Assembly (NCBI GenBank): GCA_017440275.1
Contig: JAFSHN010000051.1
Location: 1 to 64,000, forward strand
Direction of reading: 5' to 3'
From: Bacillota bacterium
GTDB lineage: Bacteria; Bacillota; Clostridia; Peptostreptococcales; Anaerovoracaceae
Length of the DNA stretch: 64,000 bases
Of this stretch, positions 51,123 through 59,507 are shown piece by piece (within the stretch, counting starts at the first letter, position 1; each line of letters opens with the position of its first letter). The notes beneath the pieces were generated by a model. It did no database searches, was not told where the DNA came from, and saw only the letters and a program-made list of their open reading frames with translations. Position numbers and translations under genes: made by a program.

Positions 51123-51303
51123 ACCCTTTTGGGTTTTCTCACAAGTCCTCGTTGCAAGAAATGCTATAAGCTTACTGCTCTATATGCAGGGAACTAAAAC
51201 GAATCGCTGCGCTTAAGTTTTAGTTCCTAGCTGCCTATATTCGCAGTTTCACTGAGCATTTCAGTTGCGCCTGCGGAAGTTCGTAAACCCAAAGGGTTTA
51301 CCA
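51117..51303. repeat. 187-bp imperfect palindrome with 20-bp inverted ends (MITE-like)
   Basis: TGGTAAACCC...GGGTTT at 51117-51136 matches in inverted orientation AAACCC...GGGTTTACCA at 51285-51303 (one T indel). Each end is also a small palindrome itself. Inside, GGAACTAAAAC (51190-51200) pairs with GTTTTAGTTCC (51217-51227), and the flanks between are also largely complementary, so the whole element can fold as one hairpin. It begins at the stop codon of the DUF2207 gene. No ORF. Confidence 0.8.
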
Positions 51304-51315
51304 TATCAAAAATAT

Positions 51316-51346
51316 AAAGAGTTTGGTGCGTTGCACCAAACTCTTT
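51316..51346 (-). terminator. Terminator of the Sel1-repeat gene (copy A of a duplicated hairpin)
   Basis: AAAGAGTTTGGTGC (51316-51329) with GCACCAAACTCTTT (51333-51346), loop GTT, T-rich on the minus strand. The same stem ends the ddl gene at 52651. Confidence 0.9.
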
Positions 51347-51351
51347 GATTA

Positions 51352-52299
51352 TTATTTACCGAAAATATTGCCGAAAAACCCTTTTTTCTTAGGTGGTTCG
51401 GCGGCTTTTACGTACTTTTCAATGGTTTCTTTCCAGAATGTTTGCTCAATTGGAGATACTGTAGTCATTAACATATCAATATCCTCCTGAGCCTTAAAAT
51501 CTCCTGCCTTTGCTCTTACAAGCAGCTGTGCATAACGAATACAGAACAATTCCTCTGAACTGATGTAGTCATATGGCTTTCCGAACAGTTTTGCGATTTG
51601 TCCCCGGCAAAGAGAATCTCCTTTTTGGGCCGCAAAATAACACTCATCACCGATTTCAGAAGCAAGACCTGCATAGAATTCTACTTGCTTGTCAATCTGC
51701 ACTTCATATTCTTCTGCCTCAGAATCCGATTGCTCAAGAAGACCGGCAACTCCGGCTCTGTGTAAGGAAGCCATACGGCGTGCCGCTGCAATATATCCGA
51801 GTTTTGCAGATTCAGTAAGCCAATATATAGCTTCAGCCGCCATTTGCTCACTATCGAACGCGTCATTGTTTCTAAGATCATTCCAAAGAAATTTATAAAG
51901 TAAATATGCTGCATTTCCATCAAGATATCGTCTTGCACATTGTATATAAATGTCTTTTTTGAATATGAGACGCTCCATTTGAGACAAAGATTCATAATCT
52001 ACACCGGTGGCCTGCTTGATTTCCTCTAGAGGCGCTATATAACCTATATCTGCAAAAGCGAAACTTCTGTAAACAAATCTATTATTAAAGCAAGCATATT
52101 TTGAAGTGTAAGCAGGTACGGCACTTGTCGACGACATCTTATCTTTCCACTCTTGAAGCTTTGCATTTAAAACACTTTTTTCATTGCCCTTTGCTCCGTC
52201 GATATGTATATTATACAAATCTATAATAGCAACAATTGAGTGTTTGCTACCATTTTCTGCATCTTTAAGTAAAATAGGATCAATATAAATATTTGACAT
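51352..52299 (-). CDS. Sel1-repeat-like protein
   Basis: 315 residues. AIYWLTESAKLGYIAAARRMASLHRAG is a Sel1-like repeat, with weaker helical repeats before and after (ECYFAAQKGDSLCRGQIAKLFG, RYAQLLVRAKAGDFKAQEDIDML). The end, PPKKKGFFGNIFGK, is a basic amphipathic tail. Function unknown; such repeats are protein-binding. Start AGGAGAATT. The promoter is TTGAAG (52355-52350) - 17 bp - TATAAT (52332-52327). It is bracketed by two nearly identical terminator hairpins. Confidence 0.75.
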   Translation of the reverse strand: MSNIYIDPILLKDAENGSKHSIVAIIDLYNIHIDGAKGNEKSVLNAKLQEWKDKMSSTSAVPAYTSKYACFNNRFVYRSFAFADIGYIAPLEEIKQATGVDYESLSQMERLIFKKDIYIQCARRYLDGNAAYLLYKFLWNDLRNNDAFDSEQMAAEAIYWLTESAKLGYIAAARRMASLHRAGVAGLLEQSDSEAEEYEVQIDKQVEFYAGLASEIGDECYFAAQKGDSLCRGQIAKLFGKPYDYISSEELFCIRYAQLLVRAKAGDFKAQEDIDMLMTTVSPIEQTFWKETIEKYVKAAEPPKKKGFFGNIFGK

Positions 52300-52343
52300 A
52301 ATAATTCTCCTAATACATTTTTTTACATTATATCACGTGGGTG

Positions 52344-52361
52344 AGCCTGCTTCAACAATCT
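52344..52361 (-). other. Possible remnant of the ddl 3' end
   Basis: AGCCTGCTTCAACAATCT here matches 16 of 18 bases of AGCCTACTTCAATAATCT (52703-52720), the last codons of the ddl gene. With the copied terminator stem at 51316 this suggests a past duplication. The rest of the 386-base gap contains the family B array. Confidence 0.45.
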
Positions 52362-52387
52362 ATGTTAACACGTATGCCCAAAAACAA

Positions 52388-52625
52388 AACTATCCCAAAT
52401 TCGGATAAAACCTAAAGAAAAGGGATAGTTTTAACTAGTTTACATTTAAAACTATCCTGATTCATTTAAAAAACTTACAAAAGGGATAGTTTTGACGGCA
52501 AAACTCCGTTGAAGAAGTAAAAACTATCCTTTTTTTCGGAAAATGTGATTAAATGGGATAGTTAAATCAGCATCACAAGCAAAACTATCCCATTTTGCGT
52601 ATATTATCGGCAAAATGGGATAGTT
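52388..52625. repeat. Family B alternating half-site array, copy 2
   Basis: Eight half-sites in alternating orientation: AACTATCC(C/T) at 52388, 52450, 52522 and 52583, and GGGATAGTT at 52422, 52483, 52555 and 52617. All R sites are identical. Gaps are 25/19/24/30/24/19/25 nt, mirror-symmetric around the central 30-nt gap, and almost identical to copy 1 (24/19/24/30/24/19/23). The last pair extends to a 15-bp stem (AACTATCCCATTTTG / CAAAATGGGATAGTT). Spacer sequences differ from copy 1. No ORF. Confidence 0.88.
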
Positions 52626-52650
52626 CGGGCTCTCGTCTTAATCTCATCAA

Positions 52651-52683
52651 AAAAGAGTTTGGTGCATCGCACCAAACTCTTTT
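52651..52683 (-). terminator. Terminator of ddl (copy B of a duplicated hairpin)
   Basis: AAAAGAGTTTGGTGC (52651-52665) with GCACCAAACTCTTTT (52669-52683), loop ATC, followed by T on the minus strand. Confidence 0.92.
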
Positions 52684-52685
52684 TG

Positions 52686-53750
52686 CTAGCAGTGTGTGTG
52701 TAAGCCTACTTCAATAATCTTGTCGATTACTTCCTTGTAACTGAGGCCAACGCCGGCCATCATCTTAGGGAAGCGGCTTACGGATGTGAAGCCCGGAATT
52801 GTGTTTACTTCATTGAATACAATGCGGCCTTCAGGGGTGAGGAACATATCCAGTCTTGCGTATCCGCTGCAGCCCAGTGCCCTGAAAAGGGTGCGGCCTG
52901 CTTCTTTGATACGTTCTTCTGTTTCTGCATCGATTCTTGCAGGAGTGTGAATCTTGGAGTCAACACCTGTGTATTTACGGGTGAAGTCGAAGAAGCATCC
53001 GGTGAACAGTTCGATTTCGTCTACACGGCCTATGATTTCATCACTTTTGCCGTCGCCGATTATGGAGCAGCCCACTTCAAAGCCGGTGATTTTTTCTTCT
53101 GCGATAACTTCATCGTCATATTCGAGAGCGTATTCTACAGCAGCCATTAAATCTTTTGGATTTTCAACAACGGTAATGCCGTAGGAAGAACCTGCCTTTA
53201 CGGGTTTTACGAAGAGAGGATAAATCAGATCTTTTGTGAGAGCCTGAACTTCTTCTTCGTTCATAGAACCGTTGAGGCTGGTAGCTTTTGGAACCGCAAT
53301 TCCTGCTTCTTCAGCAACAACGTGAGCACGGTATTTGTCCATGCAAAGTGCGGATGACATTACGCCGCATCCCATCAGAGGAATGCCGGCCAGTTCAATC
53401 AGACCTTGAACTGTGCCATCTTCTCCGTTTTTACCGTGGAGCATAGGGAAGGCTGCGTCAAGTCTTGTAAATACAGGACCGTCTGCTGTCAGTTCAACCA
53501 TACCGTGTACGCTTCTGTCCGGAACGATATAAGCTTTGACACAATCTTCTTCGTTAAACCACTCGTCTGCAAGGACTTTTTCTACATCACCGTAGAAGTG
53601 ATACCAGTCTCCTTGCTGGGTAATGCCGATAGGAATGATGTCGTATTTTTCTCTGTCAATGTTGGTCAGTACGCTGTAGCTGGATTTCAGTGAAATTCCA
53701 TATTCGCTGGAGCAACCGCCAAAAAGTACTGCAATTTTTTTCTTGTTCAT
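52686..53750 (-). CDS. D-alanine ligase (Ddl), VanG-like
   Basis: 354 residues, ATP-grasp. GGCSSEYGISLKSSYSVL, FPMLHGKNGEDGTVQGL, GSSYGITVVEN, FEVGCSIIG, GCSGYARLDMFLTPEGRIVFNEVNTIPGFT are D-Ala:D-X ligase motifs. The pattern EYGISLKSSYSVLTNID...YHFYGDVEKV and EIELFTGCFFDFTRKYTGVDSKIHTPARI reads to me closer to VanG (D-Ala-D-Ser) ligases than to housekeeping Ddl. No vanXY, vanT or vanRS gene is in the window. Could be the ordinary D-Ala-D-Ala ligase of this lineage. Start AAGGAATTACA. Confidence 0.85.
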   Translation of the reverse strand: MNKKKIAVLFGGCSSEYGISLKSSYSVLTNIDREKYDIIPIGITQQGDWYHFYGDVEKVLADEWFNEEDCVKAYIVPDRSVHGMVELTADGPVFTRLDAAFPMLHGKNGEDGTVQGLIELAGIPLMGCGVMSSALCMDKYRAHVVAEEAGIAVPKATSLNGSMNEEEVQALTKDLIYPLFVKPVKAGSSYGITVVENPKDLMAAVEYALEYDDEVIAEEKITGFEVGCSIIGDGKSDEIIGRVDEIELFTGCFFDFTRKYTGVDSKIHTPARIDAETEERIKEAGRTLFRALGCSGYARLDMFLTPEGRIVFNEVNTIPGFTSVSRFPKMMAGVGLSYKEVIDKIIEVGLHTHC

Positions 53751-53775
53751 TGTAATTCCTTCCTAATTTGCCTGT

Positions 53776-54885
53776 TTATTTCAGGTTTTCAGGGTTTAAT
53801 CCTTTCAGTTCATCGATAACGAAAATACCGTCCTTGCGGATTAGCACATCATCGAAGTAGATTTCGCCGCCACCGTATTCGGGACGCTGAATCATAACTA
53901 AGTCCCAGTGAACGGAAGAATGATTACCGTTATCTGCGTCTTCGTAACATTTTCCGGGTGTCAAGTGGAAGCTGCCGCAGATTTTTTCATCAAATAGAGT
54001 GTCTTTCATTGGATGAAGAATATATGGATTAACGCCTATGGCAAATTCGCCAAAGTAACGAGCACCTTCGTCGGTGTCAAGCAAAGCGTTGATTCTTTCT
54101 GTATCGTTGGCAGTAGCCTTAACGATTTTTCCGTTTTCTATTTCAAATCTGATGTTTTCAAAAGTGAAACCCTGCTCTTCTGAGAATGTGTTATAAGAGA
54201 TGACACCATTCATAGAATCCTTTACAGGAGCTGTATAAACTTCACCGTCAGGGATGTTGCGTTCGCCGTCGCATTTAATAGCAGGAATATCCTTGATGGA
54301 GAAGGTTAAATCTGTTCCGGGACCTACGATTCTGACCTTGTCGGTTTTGTTCATAAGTTCAACAAGTGGAGTCATAGCATCACTCATCTTCTTGTAATCT
54401 AATGTGCATACATCGAAATAAAAGTCTTCAAATGCTTCCTGACTCTTATTTGCCAGCTGTGCCATAGATGGATTTGGGTATCTGAGTACAACCCATTTAG
54501 TCTTATTTACACGATAGTCTAAAGTTGGAGTTGTAATTCTGTAATACATATTTAACTTTTCAGATGGAACATCGGCAAGCTCTGAAGTGTTTTCTCCCGC
54601 TCTTACTGCGATATAAGCGTCCATGCCTTTCATCTGATAAAGCTGGTATTCGTTCTGAAACTCGATTTGTTCTTCGTCACAGCCGAGCAGAATTTCTCTC
54701 AAAACAGATCCGTCTCTATGATTTACATAAGGTTTTGCACCTAAAGCATAGGCATCTTTGATGAGCTGTCTTACTAAAGGACGACAGCATTCTCCTTCAT
54801 AATCTATTAAAACCTTTTCGCCCTTCTGCAAATTGCAGGAGTAGGAAGTGAGCAGGTTTGAAAGTTCTTTTACTCTTGGGTCCAT
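53776..54885 (-). CDS. M29 family aminopeptidase
   Basis: 369 residues. N-terminal SNLLTSYSCNLQKGEKVLIDYEGE..., C-terminal metal-binding set: NIPDGEVYTAPV (Glu), EEQGFTFENIRFEIENGKI, FGEFAIGVNP (Glu), CGSFHLTPGKCYEDADNGNHSSVHWDLVM (His). This is the AmpS/PepT-like M29 family. Releases N-terminal amino acids. Fits peptide utilisation. Start GAGGAGGCAATT. Confidence 0.93.
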   Translation of the reverse strand: MDPRVKELSNLLTSYSCNLQKGEKVLIDYEGECCRPLVRQLIKDAYALGAKPYVNHRDGSVLREILLGCDEEQIEFQNEYQLYQMKGMDAYIAVRAGENTSELADVPSEKLNMYYRITTPTLDYRVNKTKWVVLRYPNPSMAQLANKSQEAFEDFYFDVCTLDYKKMSDAMTPLVELMNKTDKVRIVGPGTDLTFSIKDIPAIKCDGERNIPDGEVYTAPVKDSMNGVISYNTFSEEQGFTFENIRFEIENGKIVKATANDTERINALLDTDEGARYFGEFAIGVNPYILHPMKDTLFDEKICGSFHLTPGKCYEDADNGNHSSVHWDLVMIQRPEYGGGEIYFDDVLIRKDGIFVIDELKGLNPENLK

Positions 54886-54951
54886 AATTGCCTCCTCTTA
54901 AAAATTACTCTTAATATTATAACCTATAGTGAAGGAAATTAAAAGTGGCAG

Positions 54952-54979
54952 TTGATTTTGCACGTAAAAAATGTAAAAT
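54952..54979 (+). promoter_or_regulatory. Promoter of the lipid kinase gene
   Basis: TTGATT (54952-54957), 16 bp, TAAAAT (54974-54979). Confidence 0.6.
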
Positions 54980-55017
54980 AAATATAGGTCAATTTAAAGA
55001 AAGTCAAGGTGCATTGT

Positions 55018-55971
55018 ATGAAAATAATTTTCGTAGTAAATCCTAAAGCAGGAAAAGGCAAGGGACTGGATAAATTAAAAGAAAACATTGCTCAGGTTTC
55101 AAGGGAACTCGGTATTGAAGCCGGTTTTTATTTGACAAAGTCTGTGGGTGATGCAGAAGCATTTGCCAAGCTCACTGTTTCGGAAGCGGAAAAGAATAAT
55201 GAACATATTCGATTGATTGCCTGCGGTGGTGACGGTACTGTGAACGAGGTTTTAAACGGCATTATTGGCCATGAGTGTGCTTCTTTTGGTGTAATGCCAA
55301 TCGGTACAGGGAATGATTTTGTAAGAAACTATCCTGAAGCAGGGGATTTTATGAGCGTGGCGGCTCAACTGCTTGGCGAAGAAGAAAAAATAGATGTGAT
55401 CAAATGTTGGGGAGAAATTGACGGAAGAGAGCAGACAAGATATGCAGCTAATATGTTCAATGTAGGCTTTGACTGTAATGCGGCAGACTTGACTGCCAAA
55501 CTTAAACAGTATCCTATGATCAGTGGTTCCTTTGCATATCTGGCAGCCGTAGCCGGAACATTCATCAAGAAAAAAGGTGCTGATCTCAAGGTGGAGCTTG
55601 ACGGAGAACTGGTCAATAACGGCAGTATTCTTCTGACCGCTATTGCAAACGGTGGTTTCTGCGGCGGAGGTGTTAACAGTGCACCTACAGCCGATGTACG
55701 TGATGGTCTGATGGATGTTAATGTGGTTTATGATATTTCCAGATTCAATTTTCTTAAACTGTTCCCTCATTATTCAAAGGGAACACATATGCAGCTTGCT
55801 GATATAGATAAGGTACTGTTATTCAAACAATGCAAAACGGCATCTATTGATCCTAACACTGACACAATGAGACTTTGCATCGACGGCGAGATTTTCGATG
55901 CTAAAAAAGTATATTTTGAAATGGAACCTCTTGCTGTAAACTTCGTGGTTCCTAAAGTTTTGGAGGGTTAG
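55018..55971 (+). CDS. Diacylglycerol kinase family lipid kinase
   Basis: 317 residues from the ATG at 55018 (AAGGTG upstream). VVNPKAGKGKG at the start, GGDGTVNEVLNGI and PIGTGNDFVRNYPE are the lipid-kinase catalytic motifs; the C-terminal beta domain with FCGGGVNSAPTADVRDGLMDV and IDGEIF is present. Phosphorylates diacylglycerol or a related lipid. Three bases before the ArsC/Spx-like gene. Confidence 0.95.
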   Translation: MKIIFVVNPKAGKGKGLDKLKENIAQVSRELGIEAGFYLTKSVGDAEAFAKLTVSEAEKNNEHIRLIACGGDGTVNEVLNGIIGHECASFGVMPIGTGNDFVRNYPEAGDFMSVAAQLLGEEEKIDVIKCWGEIDGREQTRYAANMFNVGFDCNAADLTAKLKQYPMISGSFAYLAAVAGTFIKKKGADLKVELDGELVNNGSILLTAIANGGFCGGGVNSAPTADVRDGLMDVNVVYDISRFNFLKLFPHYSKGTHMQLADIDKVLLFKQCKTASIDPNTDTMRLCIDGEIFDAKKVYFEMEPLAVNFVVPKVLEG

Positions 55972-55974
55972 AAT

Positions 55975-56322
55975 ATGAAGTTTATTTGTTATCCAAAGTG
56001 TACCACTTGCCAAAAGGCAAAAAAGTGGCTTGATGAGCAGAATATTGAATATACAGAAAGACATATTAAAGACGACAATCCCACCTATGAAGAACTGAAG
56101 GAATGGTATGAAAAGAGCGGGTTACCACTGAAAAAGTTCTTTAATACCAGCGGACTACTTTATAAATCAATGGAACTGAAAAGCAAATTGCCTGAAATGA
56201 GTGAAGAGGAACAACTTCAACTGCTGGCCACAGACGGAATGCTGGTAAAAAGACCTTTGGTTGTTGCGGGTGATCGTGTTTTAGTTGGATTTAAAGAATC
56301 TGAATGGGAAATTTTAAAATAG
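55975..56322 (+). CDS. ArsC/Spx family protein
   Basis: 115 residues. CYPKCTTCQKAKKWLDEQNIEYTERHI carries the C-x-x-C (Cys9, Cys12) thioredoxin-like motif; NTSGLLYKSMELKSKLPEM and VKRPLVVAGDRVLVGFKESEW complete the fold. Either redox regulator (Spx/MgsR) or arsenate-reductase-like; the arginine pattern of true ArsC is not clear. Confidence 0.9.
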   Translation: MKFICYPKCTTCQKAKKWLDEQNIEYTERHIKDDNPTYEELKEWYEKSGLPLKKFFNTSGLLYKSMELKSKLPEMSEEEQLQLLATDGMLVKRPLVVAGDRVLVGFKESEWEILK

Positions 56323-56333
56323 TATTTAACCAA

Positions 56334-56369
56334 AAAGGAAGATGCACCGTGTAGTTGCATCTTCCTTTT
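56334..56369. terminator. Bidirectional terminator
   Basis: AAGGAAGATGCA with TGCATCTTCCTT around a 9-nt loop; A and T runs on the sides; between convergent genes. Confidence 0.9.
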
Positions 56370-56373
56370 TTAC

Positions 56374-56826
56374 TTATTTTTTCTGTTTTCTTGCTATAGT
56401 TTTTGCTTCTGCTTCTGCATAAAGCTGTTTTTCGTATTCAGTTTCAGGTTGGTAAGGAGGTACTTTCTGTGCCTTACCGCTTCTTCCCATTGCTACCATA
56501 GTGAAATGAGCACAAAGTGCTTTTTCCGGACCGTTGTGAGAAGTCATATCTTCTGAAAATACTTCAACATAAACGTCCATGGAAGTTGTTCCCACATAGG
56601 CGATAGTTGCCTTACATGTTACCAGTGCACCTACGAAGATAGGCAGATGAAAAACCAGTTCATCAACACGAGCTGTCACGCAGTTGCAGTGTGCGTACTT
56701 CATAGCACATGCGAATGCGGCATTGTCCATAAACTTCATGATTTCACCGCCGTGTACATTGCCGGCAGGGTTTGCCTGATGAGGGAGCATTAACTGGCTC
56801 ATTACTACTTGATATCTTGCATCCAT
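56374..56826 (-). CDS. Acyl-CoA thioesterase (hotdog fold)
   Basis: 150 residues. QANPAGNVHGGEIMKFMDNAAFACAMKYAHCNCVTARVDELVFHLPIFVGALVTCKATIAYVGTTSMDVYVEVF is the YciA/BACH hotdog pattern with conserved N-x-x-G...HGG and Asp. Hydrolyses acyl-CoA. Start AAGGAGAAAAATA. Divergent from spoIIGA. Confidence 0.92.
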   Translation of the reverse strand: MDARYQVVMSQLMLPHQANPAGNVHGGEIMKFMDNAAFACAMKYAHCNCVTARVDELVFHLPIFVGALVTCKATIAYVGTTSMDVYVEVFSEDMTSHNGPEKALCAHFTMVAMGRSGKAQKVPPYQPETEYEKQLYAEAEAKTIARKQKK

Positions 56827-56928
56827 TATTTTTCTCCTTTTCTCTTAAATGATATTGCAAATATTTTGTACTGATTATAATACATGGTGAAACTTTTGAC
56901 CAGCAAAAAATATTTTATGGGCAACGCA

Positions 56929-56937
56929 TTTCGACAA
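56929..56937. promoter_or_regulatory. Spo0A box in front of spoIIGA
   Basis: TTTCGACAA is the complement of TTGTCGAAA, containing the core TGTCGAA of Spo0A boxes. It is 33 bases before the spoIIGA start; in Bacillus subtilis spoIIG is directly activated by Spo0A at such boxes. Confidence 0.7.
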
Positions 56938-56963
56938 GTCTCGCCTGGGGTCTGTTGTATCAT

Positions 56964-57785
56964 ATGGACATGACGATTTACGGCGAATATCTTTTTCTGG
57001 AAAACTTTATAGTTGGGATGCTGCTTCTCCTGCTGACCGCCAGGCTTTCGGGGAATGACAGTACATGGGGAAAACTGTTTTTCGGTGCTGCTTTGTGTGG
57101 CTTGGGAGGTTTTACAATTTTTCTGGAATCAGGAGTAGTAACAGATGGCATTCTGCGTATTGCAATGCTTATGGCTGCAGTATATGTGGCCTTTGGGAGA
57201 AAAAATCTCTTAAAGCTAATGGGAATCTTCATGGTACTGACCTTCTTAAGCGGGGGAGCGGTAATGGCCCTTCTGCTGTGGCAACAGGAACCGGCCATAA
57301 CACATCAGGGAATCATATACATAGATATTATTACATACTCCAAGCTGCTTTGCTTTGGGATCCTGGCCTTTGGTTTTTCTTATTGGTTTGTCATAATTGC
57401 TACTCGCCGCAAGAAAGAACTGGAGCTTTATGGACGGATTAAAATCCTTATCGAAGGAAGGGAGTATGAGTTTCAAGGTTTTATCGATTCAGGAAATACA
57501 CTGGTTGAGCCCGAAAGCGGTAAGCCTGTAGTGCTTATGGATGAGAAAGGACAAAAGGATTTTGTAAAAATCCCGGACTGTATTCCTGACCGCTTTGCTA
57601 TAGTTCCCTTCAGAACTGTAGGAACGGACAAAGGTTATCTTGAGGCTTTGCGCACCGATATTTTGACTTTTAATGGGACCGCATATTATGGGATTTATGT
57701 GGCCTTTTTTCGGGGATATTTTGACGATTACGAAGTTTTGCTCAGTCGCGATTTTTTAAAAGGGGGATTATTGGAAAATGCATAG
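56964..57785 (+). CDS. spoIIGA: Sigma-E processing peptidase SpoIIGA
   Basis: 273 residues. Five N-terminal membrane segments and a C-terminal aspartic-protease half with [11 protein letters not shown] (catalytic Asp-Ser-Gly). It cleaves pro-SigE in the mother cell. The ATG at 56970 ([13 protein letters not shown]) aligns best with other family starts; 56964 is two codons longer. No strong ribosome site is seen for either. The gene overlaps sigE by eight bases, as usual for this operon. Confidence 0.9.
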   Translation: MDMTIYGEYLFLENFIVGMLLLLLTARLSGNDSTWGKLFFGAALCGLGGFTIFLESGVVTDGILRIAMLMAAVYVAFGRKNLLKLMGIFMVLTFLSGGAVMALLLWQQEPAITHQGIIYIDIITYSKLLCFGILAFGFSYWFVIIATRRKKELELYGRIKILIEGREYEFQGFIDSGNTLVEPESGKPVVLMDEKGQKDFVKIPDCIPDRFAIVPFRTVGTDKGYLEALRTDILTFNGTAYYGIYVAFFRGYFDDYEVLLSRDFLKGGLLENA

Positions 57786-58512
57786 AGAGTTGAGGCTGCT
57801 GTTTGAAATACAAATGATTAGATTGCTGGGAAAACTGAGGAAGCTTTTCAAGGTCAAGGAAGGAAAACTTTTTTATATAGGCGGAAGCGATGTTTTGCCG
57901 CCGCCTCTTGACAAAGATGAAGAACAAAGGATTCTGGAAGAATATATGGAAGGAAGCCTTGAGGCGAGAAGTATCCTGATAGAGAGAAATTTGCGGCTGG
58001 TGGTATATATAGCCAAAAAGTTCGAGAGTGCAGGAATCAATGTGGAAGATTTGATTTCCATAGGGACCATAGGACTTATCAAAGCCGTGAATACCTTTAA
58101 AATAGACAAAAATATCAAGCTGGCAACCTATGCGTCAAGATGCATTGAAAATGAAATATTGATGCACTTGCGGAGAACATCCAAACTTAAAAGTGAGGTA
58201 AGCCTTGACGAACCGCTGAATGTAGATTGGGATGGAAACGAGCTGCTTCTGTCGGATGTATTGGGGACGGAAGATGATTTGGTGTATCAACGTCTCGAAA
58301 ACGAAATCAACTGCAAATTGTTGTATGGAGCTCTTAAAACCTTGGAACCAAGGGAGAAAGAATTGATGGAAATGCGATTCGGCCTCGGTCACCGCAAGGA
58401 AATGACTCAAAAGGAAGTTGCTGACAAATTGGGTATTTCTCAGTCATACATATCGCGTCTTGAAAAGCGCATTATAAACAGACTTCAAAAGGAAATCAAG
58501 AGATACGGATAA
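57778..58512 (+). CDS. sigE: RNA polymerase sigma factor SigE
   Basis: 244 residues. N-terminal pro-sequence (about 30 residues) ending near [12 protein letters not shown]; region 2 with [37 protein letters not shown]; region 4 with [45 protein letters not shown]. The mother-cell sigma factor, cut by SpoIIGA. Directs the early mother-cell genes. Confidence 0.97.
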   Translation: MHRELRLLFEIQMIRLLGKLRKLFKVKEGKLFYIGGSDVLPPPLDKDEEQRILEEYMEGSLEARSILIERNLRLVVYIAKKFESAGINVEDLISIGTIGLIKAVNTFKIDKNIKLATYASRCIENEILMHLRRTSKLKSEVSLDEPLNVDWDGNELLLSDVLGTEDDLVYQRLENEINCKLLYGALKTLEPREKELMEMRFGLGHRKEMTQKEVADKLGISQSYISRLEKRIINRLQKEIKRYG

Positions 58513-58608
58513 TATGTAAAAGCTTGACTGACCATTAATTGCCATACATAGGAGATGGCGCCATAGTACATAACTAAACTAAAAATGTGGATAGGATTGG
58601 TGTGTATT

Positions 58609-59382
58609 ATGGCGAACAAAGTGGAAATTTGCGGGGTAGATACCGCAAGACTGCCTTTATATAAAGAGGCTGAGATGATGAAAATGCTGGAACAGATCAA
58701 AGCAGGAGATATGGAAGTAAGAGAAAGATTCATAAAGGGCAATCTCAGGCTTGTTCTCAGCGTCATTCAGCGTTTTTCCGGCAGGGGTGAAAATCCTGAC
58801 GATTTATTTCAGGTAGGCTGCATAGGCCTTATAAAAGCTCTGGATAATTTTGATATGAGCCATGGAGTAAAGTTTTCGACTTATGCCGTGCCGATGATAA
58901 TAGGAGAAGTAAGACGATATTTGAGAGATAACAATTCCATCCGCGTTTCAAGGTCGCTGCGCGATTTGGCGTATAAAGCACTGCAGACTAAAGAAGTGTT
59001 ATCACGAACTCTCCAGCGAGAACCAACAGTGACGGAAATTGCAAATGCAATGGAGGCAGGCCGGGAAGATGTGGTGACAGCTCTGGAGTCTATTCAGGAA
59101 CCGGTATCTCTTTATGAACCTGTTTTTCATGATGACGGAGATGCCATATATGTTATGGACCAGGTTTCTGATACTAAAAATACAGATACAAAATGGATTG
59201 AAAATATTTCTCTTTCCGAAGCTATGAATAAACTGACGCCGAGAGAAAAACATATTCTTACAATACGCTTTTTCGAAGGTAAGACGCAGATGGAAGTAGC
59301 AAAAGAAATCGGTATCTCTCAGGCACAAGTTTCAAGGCTTGAGAAAAATGCGCTGGCTACAATGAGAAAGGAATTGATTTAA
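58609..59382 (+). CDS. sigG: RNA polymerase sigma factor SigG
   Basis: 257 residues from the ATG at 58609. NKVEICGVDTARLPLYKEAEMMKML is the SigG N terminus, then GNLRLVLSVIQRFSGRGENPDDLFQVGCIGLIKALDNFDMSHGVKFSTYAVPMIIGEVRRYLRDNN and region 4 TPREKHILTIRFFEGKTQMEVAKEIGISQAQVSRLEKNA. Forespore late sigma factor. No strong ribosome site is visible. The 96-base gap after sigE holds CATACATA at 58542, like a SigE -10, but a -35 is not convincing. Confidence 0.95.
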   Translation: MANKVEICGVDTARLPLYKEAEMMKMLEQIKAGDMEVRERFIKGNLRLVLSVIQRFSGRGENPDDLFQVGCIGLIKALDNFDMSHGVKFSTYAVPMIIGEVRRYLRDNNSIRVSRSLRDLAYKALQTKEVLSRTLQREPTVTEIANAMEAGREDVVTALESIQEPVSLYEPVFHDDGDAIYVMDQVSDTKNTDTKWIENISLSEAMNKLTPREKHILTIRFFEGKTQMEVAKEIGISQAQVSRLEKNALATMRKELI

Positions 59383-59385
59383 AGA

Positions 59386-59430
59386 AAACCTCGGTGCATA
59401 TAATCTTAACAGCGTGCACTGGGGTTTTGT
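59386..59430 (+). terminator. Terminator of the spoIIG/sigG cluster
   Basis: AAAACCTCGGTGCA and TGCACTGGGGTTTT pair around a 16-nt loop with GT wobble, then TG-rich T run. Confidence 0.75.
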
Positions 59431-59507
59431 TGTTGAATTTTTGTGGTATATGTGGTTAAATAGAAATATATATGCAGTTTAATTTGCTTGTATTTTTAGG
59501 AGGAGAA

